Origin: Psychrobacillus sp. BL-248-WT-3
GTDB taxonomy: Bacteria; Bacillota; Bacilli; Bacillales_A; Planococcaceae
Direction of reading: 5' to 3'
DNA: 64,000 nt
NCBI RefSeq assembly: GCF_012843435.1
Contig: NZ_JABAFC010000001.1
Location: 62,001-126,000, forward strand
Part shown: piece by piece, positions 10,188 to 18,960 of the stretch
How the letters are laid out: each line of letters starts with the position of its first letter
Position numbering within the stretch: position 1 is the stretch's first letter
Translations under genes and position numbers: made by a program
Notes under the pieces: generated by a model
Databases searched by the model: none
What the model was told of the DNA's origin: nothing
Seen by the model: only the letters and a program-made list of their open reading frames with translations

Positions 10188-11132
10188 GTGAAATGGTCTG
10201 AGCTATCCATTCATACTACTAATGAGGCAGTGGAAGCAGTAAGCAATATTTTGCATGAAGCTGGTGCTAGTGGAGTAGTAATTGAGGATTCAGAAGAGTT
10301 GGCTAGAGATAGAGAAGATGTTTTTGGAGAGATCTACAGCTTAAATCCAGATGATTTTCCAGTAGACGGAGTGCGTATTAAAGCTTATTTGGCTGAAACA
10401 AGCTTTCTATTAGAAACGGTGGAAGAGATCAAACTTGCGATCAACAACTTACTAAATTTTAATATAGACCTTGGACATAATATTATTACCGTAACCGAAG
10501 TAGACGAAGAAGATTGGGCGACAGCTTGGAAAAAGTACTATCACCCAGTTAAAATCTCTAACAGATTTACAATTGTTCCTACTTGGGAAGAATATAATAG
10601 AGTGAACTCTGATGAATTAATTATAGAGTTAGATCCAGGTATGGCGTTTGGTACAGGGACACACCCTACTACCGTTATGTGCTTGCAGGCACTTGAAAAA
10701 ACAGTGAAGCCTAACCTATCAGTTGTTGATGTAGGCACTGGTTCTGGTGTGTTATCTATTGGAGCAGCTAAACTAGGGGCAGCTACAGTTCACGCACTTG
10801 ATTTAGATGAAGTTGCAGTAAGATCTGCACAAGAAAACATTGCGATCAATAGAGTGAGCGATATTGTAAAAGTTACTCATGGTAATCTATTAGACAATAT
10901 TACAGAACAAGCAGATATAGTTGTTGCAAATATTTTAGCTGAAATCATTATGACATTTACCGATGATGCTTATACTATTGTTAAGTCTGGTGGGCAATTC
11001 ATTACTTCTGGAATAATTTCGACAAAAAAAGATGATGTGAAAACTGCTCTTCAAAATTCTGGTTTTGAAATAGATGAAATAATGATGATGGAAGATTGGG
11101 TAACTATCATTTCAAGAAAGCCTGTTAAGTAA
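10188..11132 (+). CDS. prmA: Ribosomal protein L11 methyltransferase PrmA
   Basis: SAM-dependent methyltransferase acting on ribosomal protein L11. The start chosen is GTG 10188 (314 residues, N-terminus [14 protein letters not shown]), matching the family and placed 9 bases after AAGGAG; the in-frame TTG at 10179 touches the Shine-Dalgarno. The SAM-binding motif is [15 protein letters not shown], and VANILAEII is the typical substrate-side motif near the active site. It lies 13 bases after dnaJ and is probably co-transcribed with dnaJ, rsmE and mtaB, as in many Bacillales. Confidence 0.95.
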   Translation: MKWSELSIHTTNEAVEAVSNILHEAGASGVVIEDSEELARDREDVFGEIYSLNPDDFPVDGVRIKAYLAETSFLLETVEEIKLAINNLLNFNIDLGHNIITVTEVDEEDWATAWKKYYHPVKISNRFTIVPTWEEYNRVNSDELIIELDPGMAFGTGTHPTTVMCLQALEKTVKPNLSVVDVGTGSGVLSIGAAKLGAATVHALDLDEVAVRSAQENIAINRVSDIVKVTHGNLLDNITEQADIVVANILAEIIMTFTDDAYTIVKSGGQFITSGIISTKKDDVKTALQNSGFEIDEIMMMEDWVTIISRKPVK

Positions 11133-11145
11133 AGGAGTAGTTGTC

Positions 11146-11886
11146 TTGCAACGTTATTTTACAGAAAAACCGTTAGATGAGAATTCTACTATAAAAATTC
11201 TTGGAGACGATGCGCATCATATGATTCAAGTGATGCGCATGTCACCTGGTGATGAAGTGTATATAGTGGCCGCTAAAGAAACGTATATTATGACTATTCT
11301 TTCTGGAACTAGCAAAGAAGTCATTTTAGAAACAAAAGAACAAGTGTTAAAAACAAATGAAATGCCAATTAAGGTTTCTATTGCCTGTGGATTACCAAAG
11401 GGTGACAAACTAGAACTAATCACACAGAAGGCCACTGAACTTGGTATGCATTCCCTCTTTCCTTTTGAAGCAAAGCGCTCTATCGTGAAATGGGACAAGC
11501 AAAAAAACGAGAAAAAAATAGCAAGATTGCAAAAGATTGCAAAAGAAGCGGCGGAACAGTCCCATCGCTCATCTATTCCTCACATACATAGTCCTAAGAG
11601 CTTGAAAGACCTAATAGAAGTCTCTAAGCAATATGACGTTAAATTTGTTGCTGATGAAGAGGATGCAAAATTAACAGAGCGACAAAAGTTTGCTGACCAA
11701 TTAAAAAAGGTGTATGATAAACAATCGATACTGATTGTTTTTGGTCCAGAAGGTGGACTTGATAGACATGAGGTTAAGCAACTTTTAGATAATGATTTTC
11801 AACCCATTGCACTTGGCCCTAGAATATTAAGAACTGAAACTGCGCCGTTATATGCGCTTGCTGCTATTTCCTATGAATATGAATGA
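11146..11886 (+). CDS. rsmE: 16S rRNA m3U1498 methyltransferase RsmE
   Basis: SPOUT-class methyltransferase that makes N3-methyluridine at position 1498 of 16S rRNA. 246 residues, with an N-terminal PUA-like part (DDAHHMIQVMRM) and the C-terminal knotted SAM-binding fold showing FGPEGGLDRHEV and LGPRILRTETAPLYALAAI, the family signature. The start is a TTG 8 bases after AAAGGAG; the resulting N-terminus MQRYF is right for the family. It sits between prmA and mtaB with short gaps, in one operon. Confidence 0.95.
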   Translation: MQRYFTEKPLDENSTIKILGDDAHHMIQVMRMSPGDEVYIVAAKETYIMTILSGTSKEVILETKEQVLKTNEMPIKVSIACGLPKGDKLELITQKATELGMHSLFPFEAKRSIVKWDKQKNEKKIARLQKIAKEAAEQSHRSSIPHIHSPKSLKDLIEVSKQYDVKFVADEEDAKLTERQKFADQLKKVYDKQSILIVFGPEGGLDRHEVKQLLDNDFQPIALGPRILRTETAPLYALAAISYEYE

Positions 11887-11901
11887 AAGAGGTGTAAGGA
11901 T

Positions 11902-13242
11902 ATGTCATCCGTTGCATTCCATACATTAGGCTGTAAGGTAAACCATTATGAAACAGAGGCCATTTGGCAACTATTTAAAGAAAATGGTTATGAACGTACA
12001 GACTTCGAAAAAAAATCAGACGTTTATGTAATTAATACATGTACTGTAACAAATACTGGTGATAAAAAGAGTAGACAGGTTATACGAAGAGCTATTCGTC
12101 AAAACCCTGATGCTGTTATTTGTGTTACCGGCTGTTACGCACAAACCTCTCCTGCAGAAATAATGGCGATTCCTGGCGTGGATATTGTCGTTGGTACCCA
12201 AGAGCGTACAAAAATGCTTGGTTACATTGAACAATATAAAATGGAGCGTAAGCCTATTAATGCGGTAGGAAACATTATGAAAAATCGTGTATATGAAGAG
12301 CTAGATGTACCTGCTTTTACTGACCGTACACGTGCTTCTCTTAAAATACAAGAAGGATGTAACAATTTCTGTACTTTTTGTATCATTCCTTGGGCACGTG
12401 GCTTGATGAGATCCCGAGACCCACAAGAAGTAGTTAGACAAGCACAGCAGTTAGTTGATGCTGGTTATCTAGAAATCGTCTTGACTGGTATACATACTGG
12501 TGGATACGGAGAAGATTTAAAGGATTATAATCTTGCTCAATTATTAAGAGATATTGAAACAAATGTAAAGGGACTTAAACGTCTTCGAATTAGTTCAATA
12601 GAAGCTAGTCAGTTATCAGATGAAGTAATCGATGTTTTAAAGCAATCGAATATAGTTGTAAGACATTTACACATACCAATTCAGTCAGGCTCTGATACGG
12701 TACTAAAAAGAATGCGTAGAAAATATACAATGGAATTTTTTGCGAACCGATTAGATCGTTTAAGAGATGCACTTCCAGATTTGGCGATCACATCTGATGT
12801 AATCGTTGGATTCCCTGGAGAAACAGAAGAAGAATTTATGGAAACCTATAGCTTTATTCGCGATCAAAGATTTTCTGAACTACATGTTTTCCCTTACTCA
12901 AAACGTACAGGCACCCCTGCCGCTAGAATGGAAAATCAAGTGGATGAAGAAATTAAAAACGAACGAGTACACAGACTTATTAGTTTAAATGATCAGCTGG
13001 CTGTAGAATATGCCTCTCGCTTCGAGGGAGAGGTTCTTGAAATCATCCCAGAGGAAGTTATCATTTCAGAAGCGGGAGAAACCATGGTAGAAGGCTATAC
13101 GGATAATTATTTAAAAGTTGCTATACCAGGCTCTGAGGAACTGATCGGAAAATTAGTAAGAGTAAAAATAACGCGAGCAGGCTATCCTCAAAATATTGGT
13201 CAATTTGTTCGTGTGTTAGAAGAAGTAAAAGAGCTAGTTTGA
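11902..13242 (+). CDS. mtaB: tRNA t6A37 methylthiotransferase MtaB
   Basis: Radical SAM methylthiotransferase that converts t6A to ms2t6A at position 37 of tRNAs reading ANN codons. 446 residues. The N-terminal cluster-binding domain has Cys at residues 11 and 47 and in CVTGC; the radical SAM motif is EGCNNFCTFCIIPWARG. SDVIVGFPGETEEEF and a C-terminal TRAM domain follow. LGCKVNHYETEA distinguishes MtaB from MiaB. It is the last gene of the dnaJ-prmA-rsmE-mtaB run; a terminator overlaps its 3' end. Confidence 0.95.
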   Translation: MSSVAFHTLGCKVNHYETEAIWQLFKENGYERTDFEKKSDVYVINTCTVTNTGDKKSRQVIRRAIRQNPDAVICVTGCYAQTSPAEIMAIPGVDIVVGTQERTKMLGYIEQYKMERKPINAVGNIMKNRVYEELDVPAFTDRTRASLKIQEGCNNFCTFCIIPWARGLMRSRDPQEVVRQAQQLVDAGYLEIVLTGIHTGGYGEDLKDYNLAQLLRDIETNVKGLKRLRISSIEASQLSDEVIDVLKQSNIVVRHLHIPIQSGSDTVLKRMRRKYTMEFFANRLDRLRDALPDLAITSDVIVGFPGETEEEFMETYSFIRDQRFSELHVFPYSKRTGTPAARMENQVDEEIKNERVHRLISLNDQLAVEYASRFEGEVLEIIPEEVIISEAGETMVEGYTDNYLKVAIPGSEELIGKLVRVKITRAGYPQNIGQFVRVLEEVKELV

Positions 13243-13263
13243 CTTAGGTCACTAGCTTTTTTT
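13232..13263 (+). terminator. Terminator at the end of mtaB
   Basis: AGCTAGT (13232-13238) pairs with ACTAGCT (13251-13257), followed by six T. The left arm lies inside the last mtaB codons. Confidence 0.7.
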
Positions 13264-13347
13264 GTTGGAAGAAACATAGTTGCTTGGCTTTTCTTATGTT
13301 TACTAGTAATATTAAGAGGTACGTACAACTAAGAAGGAGATTTTAAA

Positions 13348-14019
13348 ATGACAAATAATATAGCAGCACTTATAGATCATACGTTATTAAAGCAAGATGC
13401 TACTAAAAATCAAATTGAAAAACTTTGTGGGGAAGCAAAACAACATGTATTTGCATCTGTTTGCGTTAATCCAACTTGGGTAAGCCTAAGTGCTTCTCTA
13501 TTAAAAGACTCACCGGTTAAGGTATGTACAGTAATCGGATTCCCACTAGGGGCTAGCACAAGCGAAGTAAAAGCATTTGAAACTACGGATGCTATTGAAA
13601 AAGGTGCAGATGAAATAGACATGGTTTTAAACGTTGGAGCTTTAAAAGACGGCGATTTTGATTATGTTCAAAAGGATATTGAAGCAGTAGTACAAGCAGC
13701 TAAAGGAAAAGCTATTGTAAAAGTAATTTTAGAAACTTGTTTATTAACAAATGAGCAGATCGCTAAAGCTAGTGAATTATCCAAATTAGCTGGGGCAGAT
13801 TTTGTCAAAACTTCTACTGGTTTTTCAACTGGAGGAGCAACTGTCGAAGCAGTTAAATTAATGCGCGAAACAGTAGGTCCTGAGCTAGGTGTTAAAGCTT
13901 CTGGAGGAGTTAGAAGTCTTGCTGATTTAGAAGCTATGGTTGAAGCAGGAGCTACTAGAATAGGTGCAAGTTCTGGTGTAGATATTGTAAATGGCTTAGA
14001 AAGTAAGTCAGATTATTAA
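13348..14019 (+). CDS. deoC: Deoxyribose-phosphate aldolase
   Basis: Class I aldolase that splits 2-deoxyribose 5-phosphate into glyceraldehyde 3-phosphate and acetaldehyde in deoxynucleoside breakdown. 223 residues. Family motifs are LIDHTLLK near the start, [33 protein letters not shown] and [11 protein letters not shown], whose Lys forms the Schiff base, plus KASGGVRS near the end. AAGGAG lies upstream of the ATG. It is a single gene between the mtaB terminator and rpsU. No partner deoxynucleoside genes are adjacent; cdd, related in pathway, is 10 kb away. Confidence 0.95.
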   Translation: MTNNIAALIDHTLLKQDATKNQIEKLCGEAKQHVFASVCVNPTWVSLSASLLKDSPVKVCTVIGFPLGASTSEVKAFETTDAIEKGADEIDMVLNVGALKDGDFDYVQKDIEAVVQAAKGKAIVKVILETCLLTNEQIAKASELSKLAGADFVKTSTGFSTGGATVEAVKLMRETVGPELGVKASGGVRSLADLEAMVEAGATRIGASSGVDIVNGLESKSDY

Positions 14020-14044
14020 TTGGTGAATATTTAAAACCAAAGTA

Positions 14045-14073
14045 TTGACCAAGTCTATAATATACGGTATAAT
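14045..14073 (+). promoter_or_regulatory. Strong SigA promoter of rpsU
   Basis: TTGACC (14045-14050), 17 bp, then TATAAT (14068-14073): nearly consensus, as expected for a ribosomal protein gene. Transcription should start near 14080. Confidence 0.75.
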
Positions 14074-14078
14074 TTTTT

Positions 14079-14103
14079 AGTACATAACACTTGGTTATGT
14101 ACT
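14079..14103 (+). promoter_or_regulatory. Hairpin at the 5' end of the rpsU transcript
   Basis: AGTACATAAC (14079-14088) and GTTATGTACT (14094-14103) form a perfect 10-bp stem with the 5-base loop ACTTG. Its left arm begins at the predicted start site, so the mRNA would begin with a stem-loop. It may be an mRNA 5' stabiliser, a protein-binding leader or a DNA operator. Confidence 0.6.
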
Positions 14104-14132
14104 GACGTGTGTTCGGAGGGAGGGAAAGAGAG

Positions 14133-14306
14133 ATGTCAAAAACTGTCGTTCGCAAAAACGAATCGCTTGAAGATGCTCTTCGCCGCTTCAAACGTACTGT
14201 ATCTAAAAGTGGTACAATTCAAGAGGTTAGAAAGCGCGAGTTTTATGAAAAACCAAGCGTGAAACGTAAAAAGAAATCAGAAGCTGCACGTAAACGTAAG
14301 TGGTAA
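14133..14306 (+). CDS. rpsU: 30S ribosomal protein bS21
   Basis: 57-residue very basic ribosomal protein. [19 protein letters not shown] and a Lys/Arg-rich tail ending [14 protein letters not shown] are typical. The start is ATG 14133, 9 bases after GGAGGGAGG; an in-frame ATG at 14109 would add a non-family extension over the Shine-Dalgarno. In B. subtilis rpsU is followed by yqeY (a GatB/Yqey-domain gene), but here a terminator ends the unit and yqeY is absent from this position. Confidence 0.96.
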   Translation: MSKTVVRKNESLEDALRRFKRTVSKSGTIQEVRKREFYEKPSVKRKKKSEAARKRKW

Positions 14307-14368
14307 TTTAATCCCAACCATCCCTACGTTCAAAACACGTACTGTATGATTAACATTTACAATTATGT

Positions 14369-14402
14369 AAACCGAGAAAATTTATTTTCTCGGTTTATTT
14401 TA
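14369..14402 (+). terminator. rpsU terminator
   Basis: AAACCGAGAAAA and TTTTCTCGGTTT form a perfect 12-bp stem with a 4-base loop, followed by ATTTTAATTT. Confidence 0.8.
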
Positions 14403-14477
14403 ATTTATAGTTTGAAAGAGATTAGCTGTATGTAATATAGGGAGCACTGAAAAAATCCATAAACGAATGGAATTGAG

Positions 14478-14510
14478 CACTCGAACGATTATCGTTCAAG
14501 TGTTTTTTTT
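14478..14510 (+). terminator. Orphan terminator, possible end of a small RNA
   Basis: CACTCGAACGA (14478-14488) pairs with TCGTTCAAGTG (14492-14502) with one G-T pair and a 3-base loop, followed by eight T. A TTGAAA at 14412 and TAATAT at 14433 lie upstream but only 15 bp apart, so a small transcript of about 65 bases is possible but weakly supported. Confidence 0.55.
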
Positions 14511-14612
14511 GCTTTTTTGCGTAAAAAAGGGATTTGTAATTATATATAGAATTTAAAGAAGATATAGGGCTATTGAATTCTTATGGCCGAAACTTCTGGA
14601 AGGGGTGACATA

Positions 14613-14666
14613 TTGAAAATGAAAGAATTTCAAAAAAGCATACTAATGAGAGGCATTACTTCTTAA
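14613..14666 (+). CDS. Possible 17-codon leader peptide upstream of the kinase-like gene
   Basis: TTG 14613 (or ATG 14619 in the same frame) follows AAGGGGTGA at 14600-14608 with good spacing. It encodes a 15-17 residue peptide (MKMKEFQKSILMRGITS) and ends 43 bases before the next gene. After it, AGAGG and CATTAC are followed by their complements CCTCT and GTAATG in interleaved order, as in attenuation leaders. There is no known homologue; this is only a possibility. Confidence 0.3.
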   Translation: MKMKEFQKSILMRGITS

Positions 14667-14709
14667 CTAGGGTATTAACCTCTCAAGGTAATGGGAGGAA
14701 AAACTAGAG

Positions 14710-15693
14710 ATGATGAATTTAGAAAACATGGTACACGTATTAGCTTCACATACCGTCGCTCAAAACCTCGTTGAATTGTGGGGAAATGATGAGGGATCAT
14801 TAGAACTATGGCGCGCAAGTTCAAACTTTGTATATGCTTTTAAACAACATCAAAATCAATATTTTTTGCGATTTAGTTTTGAACAGAATCAAACTATGGA
14901 TCAATTGAAAGCTGAGTTAGAGTATATGCAATATTTATACTTAAATGGTTTTCCATCTGTCGTACCAATTCGTTCAAAGAATGGAGAATTAATTGAAACA
15001 CTAATGGCTCCTGAAGGAACGTATATGGCTGTTGTCTTTAGTAAAGCAAATGGGATTAACCTGGATTCGGATGATATTACTGAAATACAGATGGAGAAGT
15101 GGGGAGAATCACTTGGCTCACTACACTATTTGTCGAAAAAATTCGAGCCTGGATTTGTAAGAAGAAAAAGTTGGTTGGATACAGTGGAGCTCATGGAAGA
15201 CGTGTTTCAAAGGCACCCTTCGGATCGTATTGCCCTAGAGGAGCTAAATAAAGTTACCTCATGGCTTCAATCGCTACCGAAGGATAATGAGACGTATGGA
15301 ATTATACACTATGATTTCCAGCTGGATAATATCTTTTTTGAAGAGAATAAAAATAGTTTCAATGTAATCGACTTTGATGATGCAATGTACCATTGGTATG
15401 CGATTGATATTGTAACCGCCCTTGATGATTTTATTGGAGAGGAAAATCCTTCTTCAAAAGTATTAATGCGATCTTTTTTGAATGGTTATCGCTCTAAAAT
15501 GAATCTAGAAAATGATATAGTGGCTCAATTTCCACGGTTTCAAAGATATGCGAATTTATATAAATTCTACAAGTTATCGATTTCACTAGATCATGAAGTC
15601 ATCATGGATGCTCCGTCTTGGTATGATGGGTTAAGGGGAAAGTTAATGCGTGTGAAAGATGACTTAAGAATAACCTTTCAAAAACCATGGTAG
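14710..15693 (+). CDS. APH-family phosphotransferase-like protein, substrate unknown
   Basis: 327 residues with the fold signature of the aminoglycoside phosphotransferase / choline kinase / type II homoserine kinase group. The catalytic loop is IIHYDFQLDNIFF (HxDxxxxN pattern, about residue 200) and the metal-binding part is VIDFDDA. N-terminal strands FVYAFKQHQNQYFLRFS fit the nucleotide-binding lobe. GGGAGGA lies 10 bases upstream; ATG 14710 or ATG 14713 may start. The substrate cannot be read from sequence, so antibiotic resistance should not be assumed. It is transcribed alone, after a possible leader. Confidence 0.75.
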   Translation: MMNLENMVHVLASHTVAQNLVELWGNDEGSLELWRASSNFVYAFKQHQNQYFLRFSFEQNQTMDQLKAELEYMQYLYLNGFPSVVPIRSKNGELIETLMAPEGTYMAVVFSKANGINLDSDDITEIQMEKWGESLGSLHYLSKKFEPGFVRRKSWLDTVELMEDVFQRHPSDRIALEELNKVTSWLQSLPKDNETYGIIHYDFQLDNIFFEENKNSFNVIDFDDAMYHWYAIDIVTALDDFIGEENPSSKVLMRSFLNGYRSKMNLENDIVAQFPRFQRYANLYKFYKLSISLDHEVIMDAPSWYDGLRGKLMRVKDDLRITFQKPW

Positions 15694-15860
15694 ATATAGT
15701 GTTGTAGGACAAATAAAGGTATGATTTAGTAGCAATCGAAAAACGATACTAGAAATTATGCCTAAGGGTTCGGTTGATGGAGAGAAAAACAAAAACGTAA
15801 CTAACAACTTTATTAGTATATGAATTGCAACCAAATTAACAGTATAAAAAACAAGAAAAA

Positions 15861-15891
15861 TGCCCAGGCTTTTATGCCTAGGCATTTTTTT
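15861..15891 (+). terminator. Terminator of the kinase-like gene
   Basis: TGCCCAGGC (15861-15869) pairs with GCCTAGGCA (15876-15884) with one mismatch, followed by seven T. Confidence 0.75.
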
Positions 15892-16024
15892 CGTATCGTT
15901 CTATTATCTTGCACTAGGTATTAAGACTATACTCTTGGACCACTGTAATCCAGTCTTCAAATCAATTGGCATGAACATAAACAATTAAATTTATCTCATA
16001 ATCAAAATATTTTTCTTAATAAAA

Positions 16025-16050
16025 TGAAACTTTTAAGATTTTCATCCGTA
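16025..16050 (+). promoter_or_regulatory. SigW-type ECF promoter of nfeD-floA-yqfB
   Basis: TGAAAC (16025-16030), a 16-bp spacer beginning with TTTT, and CGTA (16047-16050) match the B. subtilis SigW consensus exactly. The orthologous yqeZ-yqfA-yqfB operon of B. subtilis belongs to the SigW regulon, so the match is expected and convincing. Confidence 0.85.
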
Positions 16051-16087
16051 AACAATAATATACATATAGATGAAGGGAGGTTTAAGT

Positions 16088-17416
16088 GTGAAATTATCGC
16101 GGCTGTTAATTTCTTTTTGTTTGCTGCTTGCCGCTTTTGCTATGTTGACTCCAGCTTTTTCTGCAGACTCCAAGCTAGTCTATAAAGTCCCCGTTTATAA
16201 GGAAGTAGAGAATGGTCTGTATGCTTTTTTAAAGCGCTCTATTAAGGAAGCGGAGGAAGCAGGAGCAGATGCCATCATCTTCGATATAAACACGCCAGGA
16301 GGGTTTGTAAATTCTGCAGAGAGTATCGTGAACCTGTTAGATTCTACCGATATTCGCAAAATAGCCTATATTAATTCAGAGGCATTATCGGCAGGGGCTT
16401 ACTTAGCACTGCACACAGATGAAATTTATATGTCACCAAATGGTTCTATGGGAGCTGCAGCTGTCATTGACAATGCAGGAAATGCTGCAGATATGAAAGC
16501 AACAAGTGCTTGGAAGGCTAAAATGATAAATGCAGCGGAAAGAACCGGGAAAAAGCCTATTTATGCTCAGGCAATGGCTGATGAATCCGTAGATCTTCCT
16601 CAGTACCGAGCAGGAAAGGGAGAATTGTTAACGCTTTCAGCAAATGAGGCCATAGAAGTAGGTTATTCTGAGGGAACTGTTTCGACATTCGCTGAGTTAC
16701 TAACTGCAAGCAATCTTGAAGGTGCAAAAGTAGTGGAAACAGAGCAAGCTTTTGTAGAAACTCTTGCGCGTATTGTTACAAATCCAGTAGTAGTGCCGAT
16801 TTTATTATCTCTTGCAAGCTTAGGCTTGGTCCTAGAATTATATTCACCAGGTTTTGGTCTTCCTGGGACGGTAGGATTACTTTCATTAGGTCTTTTCTTT
16901 TACGGGCATCTTGTAGCCGGATTGGCAGGGTATGAATCCATTATTTTATTGGTTATAGGTATTATATTAATAATCGCTGAATTTTTTGTACCAGGAGGGA
17001 TTATTGGTATAATAGGTTTAGCAGCTGTTTTATTTAGTATAATATTAGCAGGTGGTAATCTTTTTTACATGAGTGTTGCTGTTTTAATTGCAATAACAGT
17101 AGCTATATTAGGAATGGTGATTATTGTGAAATTCTTTGGTAAAAGAGTGAGATTGTTAAATAAAATGATTTTGACAGATGCTACTACTACTGAGCAAGGG
17201 TATGTTTCTAATCAAAATCGTTTAGATTTAGTTGGAAAAATAGCAGAGACGATGACCCAGCTTAGACCTTCAGGAACTATACGTATTGAGAATGAACGTA
17301 TCGATGCGGTATCTGATGGTAGTTTTATCGGCAAAGATAAGAAAGTAGTAATTATCAAGGTGGAAGGCTCTCGAATTGTTGTTCGAGAAGCAAGAGAAGG
17401 GGAGGCAACACAATGA
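16088..17416 (+). CDS. yqeZ: Membrane-bound NfeD-type serine protease (YqeZ)
   Basis: 442 residues from GTG 16088, placed 7 bases after GGGAGG; the in-frame ATG at 16070 overlaps that site. Order: signal peptide (to about residue 26), ClpP-like protease domain with the nucleophile region [11 protein letters not shown], then several hydrophobic helices (about residues 240-355) and a C-terminal OB-fold NfeD domain with [19 protein letters not shown]. NfeD proteins pair with flotillin/stomatin proteins; here floA follows with a 4-base overlap. Likely role: membrane quality control under envelope stress, driven by SigW. Confidence 0.92.
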   Translation: MKLSRLLISFCLLLAAFAMLTPAFSADSKLVYKVPVYKEVENGLYAFLKRSIKEAEEAGADAIIFDINTPGGFVNSAESIVNLLDSTDIRKIAYINSEALSAGAYLALHTDEIYMSPNGSMGAAAVIDNAGNAADMKATSAWKAKMINAAERTGKKPIYAQAMADESVDLPQYRAGKGELLTLSANEAIEVGYSEGTVSTFAELLTASNLEGAKVVETEQAFVETLARIVTNPVVVPILLSLASLGLVLELYSPGFGLPGTVGLLSLGLFFYGHLVAGLAGYESIILLVIGIILIIAEFFVPGGIIGIIGLAAVLFSIILAGGNLFYMSVAVLIAITVAILGMVIIVKFFGKRVRLLNKMILTDATTTEQGYVSNQNRLDLVGKIAETMTQLRPSGTIRIENERIDAVSDGSFIGKDKKVVIIKVEGSRIVVREAREGEATQ

Positions 17417-18414
17417 TTTCTTCAGGCATGATTGGTACTATAGTTATTATTGTCATTGCATTCATTTTGTTATCGGTATTTTTAACATTTTTCCCGATAG
17501 CACTTTGGATTTCAGCATTGGCTGCAGGAGTTAAAATTAGTATTTTCACATTAGTAGGGATGAGGTTACGTCGAGTAATTCCGTCACGTATCGTAAACCC
17601 GCTTATTAAAGCACATAAGGCTGGATTAAATGTAACGATCAATCAATTAGAAAGCCATTACTTAGCAGGTGGTAACGTTGACCGAGTTGTTAATGCATTA
17701 ATCGCTGCACATCGTGCAAACATCGAGTTGACGTTTGAACGTGCAGCTGCTATTGACTTAGCAGGTCGTGACGTATTAGAGGCAGTACAAATGTCTGTTA
17801 ACCCTAAAGTTATTGAAACACCGTTTATCGCTGGTGTTGCAATGAATGGGATCGAAGTAAAAGCAAAAGCTCGTATTACAGTTCGTGCCAATATCGATCG
17901 TTTAGTCGGTGGTGCTGGTGAAGAAACAATCGTAGCCCGTGTTGGTGAAGGTATTGTAAGTACAATTGGTTCTAGTGTAAGTCATGAACGTGTATTAGAA
18001 AATCCAGATTTAATTTCACAAACAGTTTTATCTAAAGGATTAGACTCTGGTACTGCATTCGAAATTCTGTCGATTGATATTGCGGACGTTGATGTCGGTA
18101 AAAACATTGGGGCAGAGCTTCAAACGGAACAAGCTGAAGCAGACAAGAAAATTGCGCAAGCTAAAGCGGAAGAACGTCGTGCAATGGCTGTAGCATCTGA
18201 GCAAGAGATGAAAGCTAAAGTTGTAGAGATGCGTTCTAAAGTAGTGGAAGCTGAGGCAGAGGTTCCTCGCGCAATGGCTGAAGCACTTCGTGAAGGTAAT
18301 ATGGGAGTCATGGATTATATGAATTATAACAACATCAAAGCTGATACTGGCATGAGAGACTCAATCAGCAAGGTTGGAAATGACAAGCCTTCAACGGATG
18401 AGTTGAAAGACTAG
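17413..18414 (+). CDS. floA: Flotillin-like protein FloA
   Basis: 333-residue lipid-raft scaffold protein. One N-terminal membrane segment (about residues 5-50) is followed by an SPFH-like domain rich in Ala and Val and a C-terminal coiled coil containing [19 protein letters not shown]. The sequence is typical of bacterial YqfA/FloA. Its ATG overlaps the nfeD stop by 4 bases, indicating translational coupling. FloA organises membrane microdomains and keeps membrane fluidity; co-regulation with NfeD by SigW is known in B. subtilis. Confidence 0.95.
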   Translation: MISSGMIGTIVIIVIAFILLSVFLTFFPIALWISALAAGVKISIFTLVGMRLRRVIPSRIVNPLIKAHKAGLNVTINQLESHYLAGGNVDRVVNALIAAHRANIELTFERAAAIDLAGRDVLEAVQMSVNPKVIETPFIAGVAMNGIEVKAKARITVRANIDRLVGGAGEETIVARVGEGIVSTIGSSVSHERVLENPDLISQTVLSKGLDSGTAFEILSIDIADVDVGKNIGAELQTEQAEADKKIAQAKAEERRAMAVASEQEMKAKVVEMRSKVVEAEAEVPRAMAEALREGNMGVMDYMNYNNIKADTGMRDSISKVGNDKPSTDELKD

Positions 18415-18441
18415 TATTAGCTTAGAAAGGAGGACTTCTCC

Positions 18442-18909
18442 TTGGAAGGTTTAATAATACCATTAATAATTATTATCCTTAGTTCATTGTTTGGGAGAAA
18501 GAAGCCGGATGAAAAACCTGCACCCAAACCTGCTCCACGTAACATTCAAACTGCTCCACAGCAAAAACCTGTCGAACAAAATCCTTTTAAAAGCTTAGGG
18601 GATTTAGCGAAAGAGTTTCAGCAGGAGCAACAACAAGCTAGGCCTGAAAGAAAGCAAACACCTAGAAAGCAAGCTCCTAGACAAGTAGTGCAGGCAGAGG
18701 TACCTCCAGTAATACAAAAGGCTGGAAGAGAAGCGGGAAGAGACCAAGGCGTGCCAAGGTCAACTGGCCGTCTTTCTGTTCATCAAGTGATACCGACGAA
18801 TGCAACTAAAAAATCGGTAGTTCATAACATAATGCCTGATACAAAAGAAGAGCTAATGCGTGCAATTGTCTTATCAGAGATATTAGCTCCGCCAAAATCT
18901 AAAAGATAA
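18442..18909 (+). CDS. YqfB-like small membrane-anchored protein
   Basis: 155 residues from a TTG start 9 bases after AAAGGAGG. A short N-terminal hydrophobic helix (EGLIIPLIIIILSSLFG) is followed by a Lys/Pro/Gln-rich low-complexity region (about residues 20-105) and a small C-terminal part, ELMRAIVLSEILAPPKSKR, that looks conserved in kind. It is the third gene of the SigW-type operon, the position of yqfB in B. subtilis. Function unknown; it probably tethers something to the membrane near FloA. The name is inferred mainly from position. Confidence 0.6.
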   Translation: MEGLIIPLIIIILSSLFGRKKPDEKPAPKPAPRNIQTAPQQKPVEQNPFKSLGDLAKEFQQEQQQARPERKQTPRKQAPRQVVQAEVPPVIQKAGREAGRDQGVPRSTGRLSVHQVIPTNATKKSVVHNIMPDTKEELMRAIVLSEILAPPKSKR

Positions 18910-18916
18910 CTCATGA

Positions 18917-18960
18917 ACACCCCTTTACATGCATAAATTCATGTAAAGGGGTGTTTTTTA
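18917..18960 (+). terminator. Strong terminator after the nfeD-floA-yqfB operon
   Basis: ACACCCCTTTACATG (18917-18931) and CATGTAAAGGGGTGT (18940-18954) form a perfect 15-bp stem followed by a T-run. The apparent yqfC reading frame begins inside its right arm. Confidence 0.85.

Larger units (their letters stand above)
14307..14709. other. Intergenic region between rpsU and the kinase-like gene
   Basis: About 400 bases. Contents: the rpsU terminator (14369-14402), a second strong hairpin and T-run without a known gene (14478-14510), and a short possible leader ORF (14613-14666) followed by sequences able to pair in two competing ways. No tRNA or known riboswitch was recognised. Confidence 0.6.
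15694..16087. other. Intergenic region between the kinase-like gene and nfeD
   Basis: About 390 AT-rich bases. It contains a terminator (15861-15891) and the SigW-type promoter of nfeD (16025-16050). A 21-codon open stretch at about 15759 has no ribosome binding site and is not called. Confidence 0.6.

Noticed and set aside
15759-15824. 21-codon ORF (MPKGSVDGEKNKNVTNNFISI)
   Set aside because: No ribosome binding site and no known homologue; kept out of the feature list.
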